Assembly: GCF_000003855.2 (NCBI RefSeq)
Contig: NW_003101678.1
Location: 2,297,134-2,361,133 of the forward strand
DNA: 64,000 nucleotides
Origin: Blastomyces gilchristii SLH14081
Lineage: Eukaryota; Ascomycota; Eurotiomycetes; Onygenales; Ajellomycetaceae
Reading direction: 5' to 3'
The translations under genes and the position numbers were made by a program. The notes below the pieces were generated by a model. The model ran no database searches. It was given only the letters and a program-made list of their open reading frames with translations, and was not told the origin of the DNA. This document shows, piece after piece, positions 1-12,083 of this stretch (positions are counted from its first letter, which is position 1; each line of letters begins with the position of its first letter).

Positions 1-771
1 ATTATTCAAATAGATTCAGAAAGTCAGATTAATAAGCTCAGTGTAATTAATTAATGAACTCTGATACTGTGATATTATTATTCATATCTTATAAGTCAGC
101 TTCATGAGATAAAGCTATGTCTTTAATTAATTCAAATCATTGATCAATTTCTTCTAATATTCTTCAAATCTTGCATTGAAATCAGAAGAATTCTTATCAT
201 TTTATTAATATAATGAGTTGAATCACTGTACTGCTGTGAAGCTGTGATTGCAGTGATCTTCAATTTAATTCAGTAGAAAGTTCTTGAATTCTTCTCAAGT
301 CATTGCAGTATTAGTATGCTTAAGCTCTCTCTTCTTAATAATTCAAGTAGTTGCAGAGATGTCTTTAAGAAGGTTAATAATATATATTACTCATATCTTG
401 TAAGTATTATACTAGCTTAGATTAAGGCAGAATTTCTGTTCAAGAGTATGAATAAAGCTGTGAAATTCAGATAATATGTTTTTCTTATATCTTGAAGAAT
501 CTTCAATCATAATCTCTCTATCTTCATGATAGATGTAGATGTGTAGAGGCTGTGATAGTGACAGAGTGATTGAAGAACTCATGTTAAAGTGTACAGCAGG
601 TTCAGAAATCTCAGATTTCTGCCAGAGTAGAGATGTACACACTCTAGAAAATAATGTAGAGTTTCTCTCAGAGAGTGAGATTGAGTCAGTATCAGCACAG
701 ATACATGAGATCATATTAGTATATTAAAGCTTAACTGATTCAAACTTGTAATCAGATTAAGTGATTTAAAT
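1..771 (-). pseudogene. Gypsy family C copy 1: leader and 5' part of gag (truncated by window edge)
   Basis: Reads right to left out of the LTR at 772-1309. A 57-base leader is followed by an ATG at 714 and about 100 open codons (714-412), then a frame broken by stops toward position 1. The region aligns throughout with 35586-36359, the same place in the complete family C element, with mostly transition differences. Further in, the frame gives an acidic, Asn/Phe-rich stretch (FNSLY..NDKNSSDFNARF) of the kind found in Ty3/gypsy capsid proteins. The retrotransposon gag assignment rests mainly on position between a 5' LTR and the homologous element. The rest of the element lies left of the window. 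No function can remain. Confidence 0.75.
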
Positions 772-1309
772 TGTAATATAATAGAATCAAAGCAGTGACT
801 AGTCAGCAGCATTATATAGAGATAGTTGTTTGAGAAGCTGTATAAATGAGCTTGACTATCTTGCTTGAATAGTGAGCTTGTAGACTACAGAGTTATTACA
901 AAAATATCACAGATATAATACTTAGTATATTAACAAGATTATATAAGAAACACAGTAACTCTTGTATATATTTCAGTAGAAGAAAAATGAATCACTGACT
1001 TCTTTGATAAGAAGTCAGCATCTAGCTATTCTATACAGACAATGAGTGAATACTCTTCTTTTATTCTATAAGTGAGAATAGCTGAAGTGATACCTCAGCA
1101 GCATCTTACTGTCAAGGAAGAGTAATCTGCTAATCTTATATAGAAGCAGAGTTCTTATATTCATTAATCAGATCTTTCTATGATATATCTGAATAATGTC
1201 ATAGAGTGGTTGAAAACCAGTTCAGATGGGATGAAATCATCCGCATGAAAGCGATGAGCCGTGTGGAACCGCAGCGGGGCCTTGGCGCGGCCGGGGGCGT
1301 GACATAACA
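772..1309 (-). repeat. LTR-C copy 1 (5' LTR of family C gypsy, minus strand)
   Basis: A 538 bp LTR starting TGTAATAT and ending CATAACA in plus coordinates. It matches 29098-29631, 36360-36690 and, inverted, 59344-59839. Because the element reads leftward, the right end is the outer end. The outer ~90 bases (about 1220-1309) keep dense CG, CC and GG (for example GGCGCGGCCGGGGGC). The corresponding inner end of copy 2 (29560-29631) has lost nearly all of them. The bases just outside (gaact, 1310-1314) would be the target duplication, whose partner is off the window. Confidence 0.85.
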
Positions 1310-1508
1310 GAACTTCTTCATTCATCTCACTCAGACACTGCTTTTCAAGAATCTTGCTTACTTTTTCAAGTTCCTCTATTTCAAGAACTTGTTGTTTCTC
1401 TATTTCTTCTTTCTTTCTTCTCTTCAGAATTTCAATCTCAGGAATAGCATTTGAGAAAGCATCTTTTTCCACATTAACTGAGTGTATTTTTGAACTCATT
1501 ATTCTCAC
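1310..1508 (-). pseudogene. Coiled-coil ORF fragment next to LTR-C
   Basis: An open frame runs leftward from an ATG at 1508 (MRIMSSKIHSVNVEKDAF..). It gives about 65 residues rich in Glu, Lys and Leu with heptad-like spacing (KRRKKEEIEKQQVLEIEELEK), then continues about 50 codons into the outer end of LTR-C, ending at 1164. The 1310-1508 part is outside the LTR and carries few CpG/CpC losses. It may be a fragment of a host or unrelated mobile protein into which the gypsy element jumped, but no family is recognised. The fusion to LTR sequence is probably accidental. Confidence 0.35.
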
Positions 1509-2692
1509 TCAATGAAAAGTTGATGAGGCTGTTTCAATTGAGATATTTATTGAACTCTTTTGAAAAGTTGGTCAGACTGTTTCAATTAAGAGATTTCTAA
1601 GTCTGTTTTCAATTGAAAAGTTGGTCAGACTGTTTCAAAAGAAGAATACAAGACTTTTGTGTATAAAACACCTGATTTTTTTCACACTAGTTCAGTAACT
1701 AGATTAGATTTTTAAAGAGAATCTAATAAACTAAAATTGATTTTTGAGATAAATTAATACAATTTTTACAATCTCTTTCTTGAGATACAGTGAGGAAAAG
1801 TATGATATCAATTAATAATAAATCAGATAATATGACAGTTTTTGAGAGAAAAACTGACAAAAAATAAATCAATTTTTTGCAGAGAAATTGATTAAAACTA
1901 TTTAATTTTATTCTGAATCATTCAATTCTTCTCACACAACAAGTATGTAACTCAAATTAGTTAACAAAGAGTATAAAAAAGAATTAAGTATTAATAAAAG
2001 CTCTTCAGTCACTGAAAAAGTAATTCTTACTTAAAAGAATATGAAATTATGACAGAAAACAGCTCTGTTTTTAATTCTTTGTAAGAATATTGTATAAAAC
2101 TCAGAGAAAAACACCTTACTTTTTCAAGAGAAGTAAAAAACTATTTCTAAGATCTTTTTTTTTTTTTTTTTGCATTAACTGCTGCAGAAGAATGAGATAG
2201 AAACTGCTAAGATATACACTACTGTATATCTTCTATCAAGACTTTCTCTCTTTAGAGTCTTGATATTATAGAGAATATAAGTCTGTTTCTATATAATAAT
2301 ATAAATATTACCAGCAGAATGTAGAGAAACTGGTTATTTATATCTCAAAATAGAAGGCTTTGTCAATGATTATATCAATATAGAGTTAATTCTCAAATTC
2401 AATAGAAACTTAGTATTGCTGTTCTCAATCTCTTGCAGAATCTATTGAATATTGAGGTATTAAAACTAGATTTAATATATCTCACTGTGCAGGGATCAAA
2501 GGCTCAGTCAGACCTTGAGGTATACTGATCTTATAGTTGTTAATATGCTGTTAACTTGTTGTCTGCTGATTATGTATCAAATGCTGTTACTGAGATATCT
2601 TTTTGTATTTTTCTGCCAGGGATGAGCCAGATTGGAAAGGGCGGTACAAGGGTGAGACTTAGCATTGATGTTTTGAAACATCAAAGATGAAC
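1509..2692. other. AT-rich spacer with short direct repeats and a poly-T run
   Basis: No gene recognised. Between about 1512 and 1645 a motif close to GAAAAGTTGGTCAGACTGTTTC occurs three times with drift (starts near 1514, 1561, 1617), a decayed short direct repeat. A run of about 20 T lies at 2152-2171. Around 2600-2690 GG/CC-containing sequence reappears just before the small TIR element. Stop codons occur in all frames. Confidence 0.5.
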
Positions 2693-3710
2693 TAGACTGG
2701 CCGCTGAGACTATGAATTTCATGTTTGATCTCATTTGATCTGGTCCCATACATTTCTTGACGTGAATCCCGCTGGGACTGGCTATTAAAAAAATATGTAA
2801 AGTGACTATATATCAGATCTTAAAATGAAACCATGACTTGAAAAAAATGAGAAAGTGATCTCATTTGATCTCATTTAGTCTCATTCTTGATATAAAGTTA
2901 CTATTTTTAGACATTTTAAGGTTTTTTTAGACTATTTTTATTTTTTAAAAAGTAACACTTTTTGATAACACTTAAATGAGATTTAAAGTCATTTAAAGCA
3001 ATAAAAATAATTTAAATTGAGAAGAAGAAATCATGATCTCATTTGAAAAATGTGACAAGAGTAGACAGTAAGTCTCACTAGACTGGCCGCCGGGACCATG
3101 AATTTCATGTTTGGTCCCATTTGGTCTGGTCCCATACATTTCTTGGCGTGAATCCCGCTGGGACTGGCTATCAAAAAAACATGTAAAGTGACTATATATC
3201 AGATGTTAAAATGAAACCATGACTTGAAAAAAATGAGAAAGTGGTTCCATTTGGTCCCATTTAGTCCCATTCTTAGCATAAAGTTACTATTTTTAGACAT
3301 TTTAAGGTTTTTTTTAGACTATTTTTAATTTTTTAAAAAGTAACTCTTTTTGATAATGCTCAAATGAGATTTAAAGTCATTTAAAGCAATAAAAATAATT
3401 TAAATTGAGAAGTGGAAATCATGGTCTCATTTGAAAAATGTGACAAGAGTAGACAGTAAGTCCCACTGAGACAGTATGAGACTACTATCTAATGTTAAAA
3501 CCGTGTAATGGGATCAGTCGAATTGGTAATAGGACTATCAAAAAATCTGGTCCTGGTCCCAGACACGGTCACACGGTCAGTCTAAGTCTCACTGAGACAG
3601 TATAAAACTACTATCTAATGTTAAAACTGTGTAATGGGATCAGTCGAATTGGTAATGAGACTATCAAAAAATCTGGTCCTGGTTCCAGACACGGTCACAC
3701 GGTCAGTCTA
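2693..3710 (+). mobile_element. Small TIR element (MITE-like), tandemly duplicated as A-A-B-B
   Basis: Starts TAGACTGGCCG and ends with the near-inverse CGGTCAGTCTA. Two copies of segment A (2693-3078 and 3079-3466) are followed by two copies of segment B (3467-3592 and 3593-3710). A single A+B would be about 500 bp, and a single-unit copy of about that size exists inverted at about 48500-49019; the A start alone recurs at 16422. There is no coding frame, so it is non-autonomous if mobile. Flanking TA on both ends would fit a Tc1/mariner-type TA target, but this is a guess. The two A units differ mainly by GG-to-GA and CC-to-TC/CT changes in the first unit. Confidence 0.6.
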
Positions 3711-4044
3711 AGATGGACAGGGTTTTCGCGGAGGTCGCTCCTCAGATATCTCCACAATTACAGATCAGGGATCTTCCAAAATCAAGAAGATTGGTGCATA
3801 TGGCTAGGTCTCTTCACCTTACAATTTGTATGGCAATTCGGCCCGGGGTTGTGGTGTGGTAGGGGTGAACAGGGGATAATCCCACACCGGAGTTTCGAAC
3901 AATGTCTGGTTCACGTTTGACTGGATATCTCCACCACCACACGGGGTATGCGGTCGGCGATGGGGTCAAAATGCTTGCATGATCGAGGGCTTTTCAATGG
4001 ATCTATCGGCGGGCTCTTATTCGAAAAATCGAGCGAGTTCGTAG
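3711..4044. other. Unmutated GC-balanced island
   Basis: Sequence with normal CG, CC and GG content (for example CGGCCCGGGGTTGTGG near 3839) sits abruptly between the TIR element and the decayed gypsy. Overlapping open frames exist on both strands: plus 3618-3920, whose first part is inside the TIR element, and minus 3911-4195. Neither resembles a family I know. The base composition suggests single-copy DNA never exposed to the mutation process, or a later arrival. Its right limit is set where gypsy RT reading begins (about 4045) and is approximate. Confidence 0.45.
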
Positions 4045-6760
4045 TGGAGCGCTTGGTTGACTGCTCATACTTGACAAAGTGTGTGTTTGAAACAGAAGAG
4101 TTAAAGTTCATAGAATATATAGTGAGTAATGACTGTATACACCTCATTCTGAAGAAATTGAATGTCATAGTGAATTGACTGCAGCTGAGAAACATACATT
4201 ATATATAACAGTTTCCTAAGTTGATCTCATATTATCACAGATTTATCAAGAATTTCATATAAATAGCTGCATCACTCTCAGATCTCTTAAGAGAAATGAA
4301 TACTAATCTGCAGAAGAAGAAGTTTCAGTCAATCATTTGAAATATCACATACAAAGAGGCCTTTCTCACACTGAGAGAACATGTAACAACATTCTCAGTG
4401 CTTATTCAATTAGATCATGATAAACCTTTCTATATCAAGACAGACACATTCAAATGAGCTATCAGAGGCACTCTTCTACAGATGAGTAAGAACAGCAAGC
4501 TGCATCTGATGACATACAATGATAGGAAACTATCAGGCGCTGAGCTCAATTACTCAGTATATGAAAAGAAATTACTAGTGATTAAGCACATACTGATGTT
4601 ATGAGATAGATATATCAATAACAGACATACAACAACAGTGATCACAGATCATAAAAGTCATATCTATCTATAATTAATGATAAAATCTTTCAAACTCTTA
4701 GTATGTTGAATCTCAGAGTTCTAAGCATACAATCTTTATATCAAATACTGAAAGAGATCAGACACTGTAATATCTAATGTAATCAGTCACAGATCTGATT
4801 TCATGAATGAGAATTCTGCAAACCAGGCATAAGAAAAGTTCACATTAAATGTACTGAGAGAATGCAAGAAATCAGAATGAGTGAATATAATAATCTCTTA
4901 CTTAAAGAATACAAAGATGTCAGATGATAAGTATCTTATAAAAGTGATAGAAGAGATGCTTCTGAACTTCAAGCTGAAGAAATTGAAAAATAATGTTATA
5001 CTTTACTGCAATCTAGAATATATAAAAGCTTTCTATCTGAAATATTCATTTAGACATAACTTAATAACTTACATGTACAAGGAATTCAGTCACTTAAAAA
5101 GCTCTGAACTTATGAGTATACTCAAATCAAGAGTGTACTGATTAAGCATGGCTGAGAATATTCAGATATATACTCACAAGTGCTTAAATTATTAGGTTGT
5201 GAAAGAATCTAAGAAAGAATTAGAATATGAGAAAGTATAACATCAGATGAAATATATAATACAACTATTTAAATGATGAGAGATGAATCTCATAGACATA
5301 TTATCACAAATATTAAATGAAAATTGTTGAATAATCACTGCTATTGACTACACTACTGACTGATCAATCATAAAAGCAGTTTCAGAGACAACAGAGAAGA
5401 TAGTGATAAAGTTTCTACATAATAAGATCTATATCAACTATGAAATGCTGTGTGAGATTCTAACTGATAACAGTGTGAATCTTGTAGAAGAAGTAGTAAG
5501 ATATTTCATAAGCCAGTTGTAGATAAGATATTGTAGAACAACATTATATTATTCACAGATAAACAGAAAGATGAAACACTTGAATGAAATTTTGAATAAT
5601 ATACTGATAAAATATCTAGTGAGCAAGCCTACAAGATTATGAGATGAATATCTCAGTCAGGTACTATTAGCCATGCGAATTCAGCAGTATGCAGTCTTCA
5701 AGTGTTCATTATTCTATCTGTTATATGAATTGCATCCACGCATTCTGAAGAATGCTTCAGAAAAGGTGAGAGAGAGAACAGCAGTTGCAGACACAGTAGA
5801 AACAACAGTTGCAGACACAACAGTCACAGATGTGGAATCAAGATTGAAAGAGATCAGTCATGTATATATAAAAGCTAACAAGTTACTCCTGAACTGAGCA
5901 ATTCAATTAAAAAGAATACAAGACTCACTAGTTAAGAAATCAAGTCTCAAGATAAGAATGTAAGTTCTTATATATAATAGAAGTTCTGAGAAGTTTCAAT
6001 CTAGATAATTTAAGTCATATAAAATACTCAAATCACATTCTCTGAGAACATACATATTGAAAGAATTAGAGAGACAGATCTTACACAATTTAATAAATAA
6101 TTCATATCTTATAAAAGCAAAGATATAAGATCTGAGTGAATTATGATTATTTACAGCACTATCATCAGCATTGAAAAAGAAGAGACTTATAATTAAAAAG
6201 TCTTATAAAGTAAGAGAAATCATAGATACTTATAAATCAGATGTTCTCACTTATTTCAATCTTTTCATAATTATAAGAAAAGAATGAGAAGCAATGAAGA
6301 AATCAGATAAAAGTCACACTTTAATAAGTAATGAGACTGTAGCTGATTGTATGATAATATATCACAGACAGCAGATACAATACAGTAAAGAGCAGTCTCA
6401 AAGCAGCAGACTTATATATGAATCAGATCACAGAAGAAAAAGGAATTCAGAGTTGAATTTGACTGTTTATATCAGTTCAATCACAGAGATAACAGAGAAT
6501 GAATCATCTGAAACATTCACAGATACATGAGACCAAGTTATCTCAATCTCTGAAGACACTCAGAGATTAGATAAAATTAGTTTTGATAAGCTGTTTACTG
6601 TAGTAGTCTGAGCAGGTGAAGAGAGACAGTATAATATATAAGACAGAATCACAAGAGTTGAAAGCTGTCAAACCTAGTCACTGAACACTGTATTATATAG
6701 AGATTATATAAGAGTAGTGACTAGCAGACAAAGAAAAAGTGTAAGAAAAGAAAAGAGATA
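4045..6760 (+). pseudogene. Gypsy family D pol remnant (RT C-terminus, RNase H, integrase)
   Basis: A decayed Ty3/gypsy polyprotein reading rightward. About 4045-4200 gives the end of reverse transcriptase beyond the YxDD region (KCVFETEELKFIEYIVSN). About 4425-4790 gives RNase H (FYIKTDTFK, LSGAELNYSVYEKKLLVIKH, VITDHKS). About 5310-5760 gives the integrase core (IDYTTD..ITKAVSE, EILTDNSVNL, MKHLNEILNNILIKYL, SLFYLLYELHPRI). Stops are mostly TGA where Trp is expected, as in TFK-stop-AIRG and ML-stop-DRYINN. A tail frame at 6294-6530 is Ser/Glu-rich and unidentified. No LTRs recognised and the 5' half is missing. Family D is distinct in sequence from A, B and C here. Confidence 0.8.
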
Positions 6761-7391
6761 ATGAATTGATCATCAACTGTAAGAATTGACTGCAAAAGAC
6801 AAATATTATTATACATATCTCATTCATTTTCATATGTCACACATTTAATCTATTTTCAACATCACATCATCTAAAAAACACCAAAAACAAAGGAAATCTC
6901 AAAACTCGAGATTTATAAGAAATTCAAGAGCTGTAAGTCACTCTTATAACAATACTATACATATCTCTGATTTCTCTATCACTCTGTGTACAATATTAAT
7001 GTCATTTATTACAAGATTGACTGAAATGCTAATATAGAAATGTGTATATATATACATAGAAATATTTAGAGAAGAGTGCAGAACTTACAGAATCAGAAGT
7101 CAAGACAGAAAGAGCAGAGATAAAAGAAATGAAAGAAGAAAATACAGAATCAGATAAATAACAGCAGAAGTCACTCAGAGCTGAATACTTATAACTCAGT
7201 GTGTACACAATCTTTCTCACAGAGAAGAGAGAGAAAGCACTGAGAGAAGCTTGAGAATGAGAGAAGATAGTCTCAGTAATGTTATTATCTTTGATTAAAA
7301 TGATCTCTGACACTGAAGTAACTAAGAATCATTATTAGTGTATAAAACTGCAAAAACAGAGATAATAATTACTGAATAAACACTCACTGAT
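6761..7391 (-). pseudogene. Unidentified degenerate minus-strand coding sequence, left of LINE copy 1
   Basis: Minus-strand frame 7313-7029 is open for 94 codons and is rich in Ser, Ala and Phe (SALSVLTSDSVSSALFSKY). It ends where the LINE inserted, and 12098 onward is its former continuation because the 14 bp target duplication joins the two. The Ser/Ala/Pro-rich look matches the minus frames at 12628-13023. It could be the low-complexity tail of a retrotransposon gag or of a host protein; no domain is recognised. 6761-7028 shows nothing definite. Confidence 0.3.
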
Positions 7392-7405
7392 CTTAGAGTT
7401 GTACA
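7392..7405. repeat. Target-site duplication, left, LINE copy 1
   Basis: The 14 bases CTTAGAGTTGTACA occur here immediately before the (ATT)n tail and again at 12084-12097 at the other end. This marks 7406-12083 as one target-primed insertion. Confidence 0.85.
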
Positions 7406-7776
7406 TTATTATTATTATTATTCTTCAATTATAGATGTATGCAGTCAGAGACTATAACATCTACCTGAGAACTTTTAGTTCTCAGGGTTTTTCCTATATC
7501 TGTAAAGTTAACTATTATATATTCACTAATTTCAGATATGCAAAATCAGAAAATTCCAGCTCAGAATACAAAAACTGTTTACAAATTGCAGTGTCTTAAC
7601 ATCTTCTGATACTTTGAAACCATTTGACAATATCATGACAAAGGAAAAGAGAACACAGTCTCAAAGATAGACACATTAAATAAATAGATAGAAAGGAATT
7701 GAAAGAAAAAGATAAAATAAGAAGAGACTGTAATAAAACAAATTATTAAAAGATAGTATATAGCTGTTTTAACAGA

Positions 7777-9170
7777 CTATATCTGATTAATTTCCTCCTC
7801 TTCATATTCAGATATTTCTGAATTTAGCCATTTTCTTGTAGCTGCTTGAGTTTCTGATAGAAAGTCTATTAAGTATTTAATTCCTGTCTCAGTTGTGAAT
7901 AAGAATCTTATATTTAATTGATTTAGATCATACTTCTCTTTCAATCTGACTCTGAGACTATTATATAATGCACAGTGCATTATAATATGCTCAGGATTCT
8001 CATTTGTATTGCAGAATAAGCATTTTATTGAATTAAATCTATCATCAAATCTTTGTATATAAGATTTGAAATAGTCATATCCTAGTTTCAGCTGTATTAT
8101 AGATGAGAATATTTTCTTTTTACATTTAATTGAACAAGATTTTCACTTGAGTTTTATTTCAAATGTTGAATAATGTATACTCTTCTTTTGTTTCTATCAG
8201 CTTTTATTTCACTTGTCTAAACAAGATTCTTTTATTCTTCTCTTTATAAAAGATCAGAACATAAGTTTTTAAATAGATCTGCTTAATTCTGCACTCTTTT
8301 TTACAGCTGAATCAGTCAATTCATTGTCATGAATATTCATATGCGCAGAAACTCAGTGTAGATGAATTATCAGCTTTGATATTCTTCTCTTTTGAATTTT
8401 TAAAACAGAGTTTAAGATCAGTTCAAGATTCATTTGATCATTATAAATCTGACTATTTCTAAGTCCTTTCAAAGCAGCTTGACTATTAGAGAATATTCAT
8501 ATCTCTTTCAAACTATTTCCTCTTTTATAAGATTTTATTTCAATGAGTTTGAAAGCTTTCACTATTACAACTAGTTCAGCATTAAAGACTTCAGATTCAC
8601 AGCCTAAATTTCAGAAATCTGAGATAAAATTAATATTATCTTCAGTATAAGCAATGTCTGAATCTAATCTATTTAAATTCTCATTTTTGAAGTCATCTGA
8701 ATAAATCAGAATAGAGTCTTCTATATTAATTGTAAAAATTCTCTTCAAATGCTGTTCATAATCTTTCTTCTTAGATAGTTCACTTATTTGTAAGTCTATA
8801 AGAGATCTAAGCTTTTCTCTTCAGAGAGATATCTTCTTATGATCAGCTTTTTCAATATTTAAAGCAGAAAATTAATTTTTAATCAGAGAGTATAGTCTGT
8901 ACAGTTAAGAAGATATTTTCTTTGAAGAATTATTTTCATTTCATTGAAGAAATTTATTTCAATTCAGTTCATTTTCAGAGTTAATTGATGAAAATGAAGA
9001 AGAGACTCTTTCTCTGATTATATGATTTGAGCTCATCTTTATAACTCTCAGAGTATAGTTCTTACAGACCTTTTCAAATCTAATAGCAGGAGAAGGAATT
9101 GAAGCTTCAATTTTCATTACTTTAATAGAAGATGATTTGAATGCTTTCAGCATTCTTCTCAAAGCTCTGT
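7777..9170 (-). pseudogene. LINE copy 1 ORF2: RNase H and C-terminal Cys/His region
   Basis: The C-terminal third of ORF2. RNase H residues are recognisable: ILIYSDD near 8720-8690, FNAELVVIVKAF near 8590-8550, IFSNSQAALKGL near 8500-8460 and HMNIHDNELTDSA near 8345-8305. An open stretch 7980-7777 codes the terminal 67 residues ending in EYEEEEINQI, the same end as copy 2. Active-site residues have changed relative to copy 2 (SDG to SDD, FSDSQ to FSNSQ), as expected from G-to-A mutation. Confidence 0.85.
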
Positions 9171-9229
9171 TTTACAGACTTTGAAAGAGTTCAGTGAAAT
9201 TCCCTTAATTATTTCATCAAACTTGAACT

Positions 9230-10570
9230 TCATAATCAGCTACTGAGATAATACAGGCTATATATAACTGTCTCATAGTCTGAAAGAATAGATCTCTCTC
9301 TGTATTTGATAGTCTGATTATGTTCTTTAATAGTCTTTCTGTCTTGACAGTTCTTTATTGAATATGATATTTAAAATTCAACTTGAAGTTTAACTATACT
9401 TCTAATTATTTGATATTTACACTGGATTTAATCTCTCTATTTAAAAGAGTTAGAGATAGTTCTTTCTCATTGAATCTAGAAAAGAAATGAATTAACTCAG
9501 TTTTATTCATATTAAATTGAATTTAATTAATATCTGCTCTAATAAAGATTTTCTTTACAGCTTCTTCAATCACTTTCAAATTCTCTTTAATAGTTTTTGA
9601 GCTGTAGACTAGACTAATATCATTCATATAACTCAGAGATCACACTATTCTCATATTACTATTTTTAAATAGATATACAGTGTATATTGTAAATAAAATG
9701 AGTGAGATTGAAGATTCTTACAGTACTTCTATTTTTATCTCAGTCTTGTCTTATTTCATTTCATCAAAGAAAAGTTGTATAATTCTTTTAGATATAAAAC
9801 AGTTAACTCATTTTATTAGAGAAAGTGACAGTTTTAACATCTTCAAAGTCTCAATTAATGTTGACTTTGAAACATGATCAAATACTTCTTTTATATCAAT
9901 AAAAACTGCAGTTGAGACCAGATCTTCATGCTTTGCTATTTGAATATTATGAATAACTGAGAGAATAGTGTCAATTGCAGAACATTGTTTTCTATCTCTC
10001 ATTTATTCACTGAATAAAAGAGAATTACTGATAAAGCTTATAAAAGATAGTTAAGTAGCTATTATCTTTTTTAAAACCTTTTCTAGACAGTTCAATAGAG
10101 ATATTACTCTATATGACTTCAGAATTGAACTTTTTCTATTAGGTTTTATAAGAATCACTTCAGTGACTTCTCTCCAGCATTCAGAATGATAGTTATTTTT
10201 TAAGAGATTGAAAAAGAGCTTAAAATATTCATTCTTTAAGTAGAAGTATGTATTTTGAATAATCAAGTGATTAATTGAATCAGGTCCTGCAGCAGTTTTA
10301 ACTGAACTTGAGAAGATAGCTAACTCTAATTCATCTTATGTAAGATCAGACAATTCTCAGTCATTTTCATCAATATAGTTAAGAAGTGATATATTCTCTT
10401 TCTCTGAATCTGAATCTGATGAGTTTTGAAAGAGAGTTCTTATAAAAGCTTGATATTTTTTCTCAAAAGAGTTTGCTGTATATGATTTATTCTGAAACTC
10501 ATATTCTAAGGTTGGAAGCTTTGCTATACTTCTTGTTTTAGTATAGTTAAAAGCTTTAAAAACTTTCTTT
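9230..10570 (-). pseudogene. LINE copy 1 ORF2: reverse transcriptase domain
   Basis: Reverse transcriptase following the endonuclease in the same ORF. Motifs in order: KTAAGPDSINHLII near 10300-10262, YRVISLLNCLEKVLKKII near 10120-10055, TAVFIDIKEVFDHVSK near 9930-9860 (first catalytic Asp region), and SYMNDISLVYSS near 9650-9600, where YMND stands for the usual Y-x-D-D; the first Asp has become Asn by G-to-A change. Open pieces at 10266-10051 and 10002-9808 keep the frame between stops. Confidence 0.85.
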
Positions 10571-10989
10571 TCTTATGCTTCTTTAAGAAATTTATTTCAG
10601 CAGTCTGTTTCAGCTCTTTTAATATCTGAAAAGTCTTCATTTCTGACAGCTTTGAACTCTTTATCAGAAATTATATCATTCTTTCAATCTCTTCTAGCAG
10701 TAGTCAATTGTTTTCTTTTAAATATAATATTCTCATTTTATCAAGGTTTTGAATACTTAGAAGACTTTCGGTTTGAAATATTATCTTTAACACTTGCTAG
10801 AATAATAGATGTAATGAGCTTCACTCTATTCTCAAGCCTTTTATTTAAGATATCTTGACCAGGATTTCAATATAGCTCACTCTACCTTTCAGATTTTAAC
10901 AGTTTTATACTTTCTTCAACTGCCTTTCAGTCAGCTTTTTCAAAATTAAACTGATTAGAGAGAAGAGAGTTTTCACTCATTTATTTCTC

Positions 10990-11700
10990 ACTCAGTTCAA
11001 TATTAAATTGAATAATCTCATGATCTGATTCTGATGTCTTATTTGAATTAATAAATCAGTTTACAAGTCTTTTTTTCATTAGATTTTGTGATATGAAGAT
11101 TAGATCTATAATAGATTTCTGTTTTATATCTTTTCTAAAGAATGTTTGTTGATCAGACTTGTTAACTAAATCTATTGAATGCTCAAAGATTTATTCAATT
11201 AGATTATTAGCTCTTACTGCTCTTTTGCATTCTGAATTTCATCAGAGATGATGTGCATTAAAATCTTCTATAATTATAGAGTTTCTTGATGAAGTTATGT
11301 TCAGAAATCCTCTATTAATTGTTCAGAGGTTATTATTTTTCTTCAATGACTTTTCATTATAGATATTTATAAGCTGTATAGTATTAAACTCATTCTCTTT
11401 ATCTGTAATATCACTCACCAGAATATCAGGGTCAGACATGATATCAAATCTTAGATTAAATTAATATCTTGATCCCTTCCTTTCATAGATCACTACTCTT
11501 GACTTTATCTCAGACTTTTGAGGTAGACAGCAGTAGTAGCTTAAATGAGATATGACATATTTTTGCTCAGCATCAAAATTCGGCTCCTGAAGCAGTACAA
11601 AATTAACTTTTTATTCAAATGCAATTTGAAGACAAGAATAAATGCAATTTGAGTTTCTATTCACATTATTTTAAATAAATGTGATTTTTGAAGAGTTTTT
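10990..11700 (-). pseudogene. LINE copy 1 ORF2: apurinic/apyrimidinic-type endonuclease
   Basis: Endonuclease of the exonuclease-endonuclease-phosphatase fold, which nicks the target DNA to prime reverse transcription. Visible motifs are VNFVLLQEPNF near 11600-11570 (catalytic Glu of the QEP motif), IIIEDFNAHHL followed by two TGA stops near 11270-11238 (canonically GDFNAHHPWW, both Trp turned to stops), and SESDHEII near 11030-11008 (the catalytic SDH motif). The frame is interrupted by several TGA and TAA codons, so no active enzyme could be made. Confidence 0.85.
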
Positions 11701-12083
11701 AAACTTTTTTTGTTGTTTTTGTTGTATATTTATACTAAAAGAGAGTAGAGTAGAATCTAATTACTATCATCAGATAGTAGATTATAACTGTTCTGAAAAG
11801 TAGAAATCTCAACTACTTGCATTATATCTAGTTTATTACCAGAGTCATTTCTCAATTCTCTAATCTTAACAGAAGTTTGAGGATTCAAATTCTGTTTACA
11901 TTTAGCTGGAGAATTGAAGTTTGAAGATTTAGATAGTTGAGAGTTTCTTCTTTTTAAGCTTGCAGTTGTGAGTTTACTGGCTTGACTATTCTCTTCAGTT
12001 CTAGATTTGCTTTGAACTTCATCTATTCTTCAGTTCTTTTGAGTTCTTGAAGCAAACATACATTCTTTTGAGCTAGATGCATG

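Larger units (their letters stand above)
7406..12083 (-). mobile_element. Tad-like LINE copy 1, about 4.7 kb, RIP-mutated
   Basis: Non-LTR retrotransposon reading right to left, bounded by a 14 bp duplication. Its 3' end (left) is a short (ATT)n run on the plus strand, an (AAT)n tail in the element. From 5' to 3' it has a short ORF1-like remnant (about 12083-11760, Ser/Asn/Lys-rich), an endonuclease, a reverse transcriptase, RNase H and a C-terminal Cys/His motif. This order fits the Tad clade of fungal LINEs. ORF1 is much shorter than usual, so the copy is probably 5'-truncated. Many Trp codons are now TGA. Compared with copy 2 (41135-42956), most differences in the shared part are C-to-T or G-to-A. 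Confidence 0.9.

Noticed and set aside
539..727. 62-codon plus-strand ORF
   Set aside because: Overlaps gag of Gypsy C, which reads on the other strand and is conserved in copy 3.
1509..1645. CRISPR-like spaced repeats
   Set aside because: Three drifting copies with irregular spacing in a eukaryotic repeat block; not an array.
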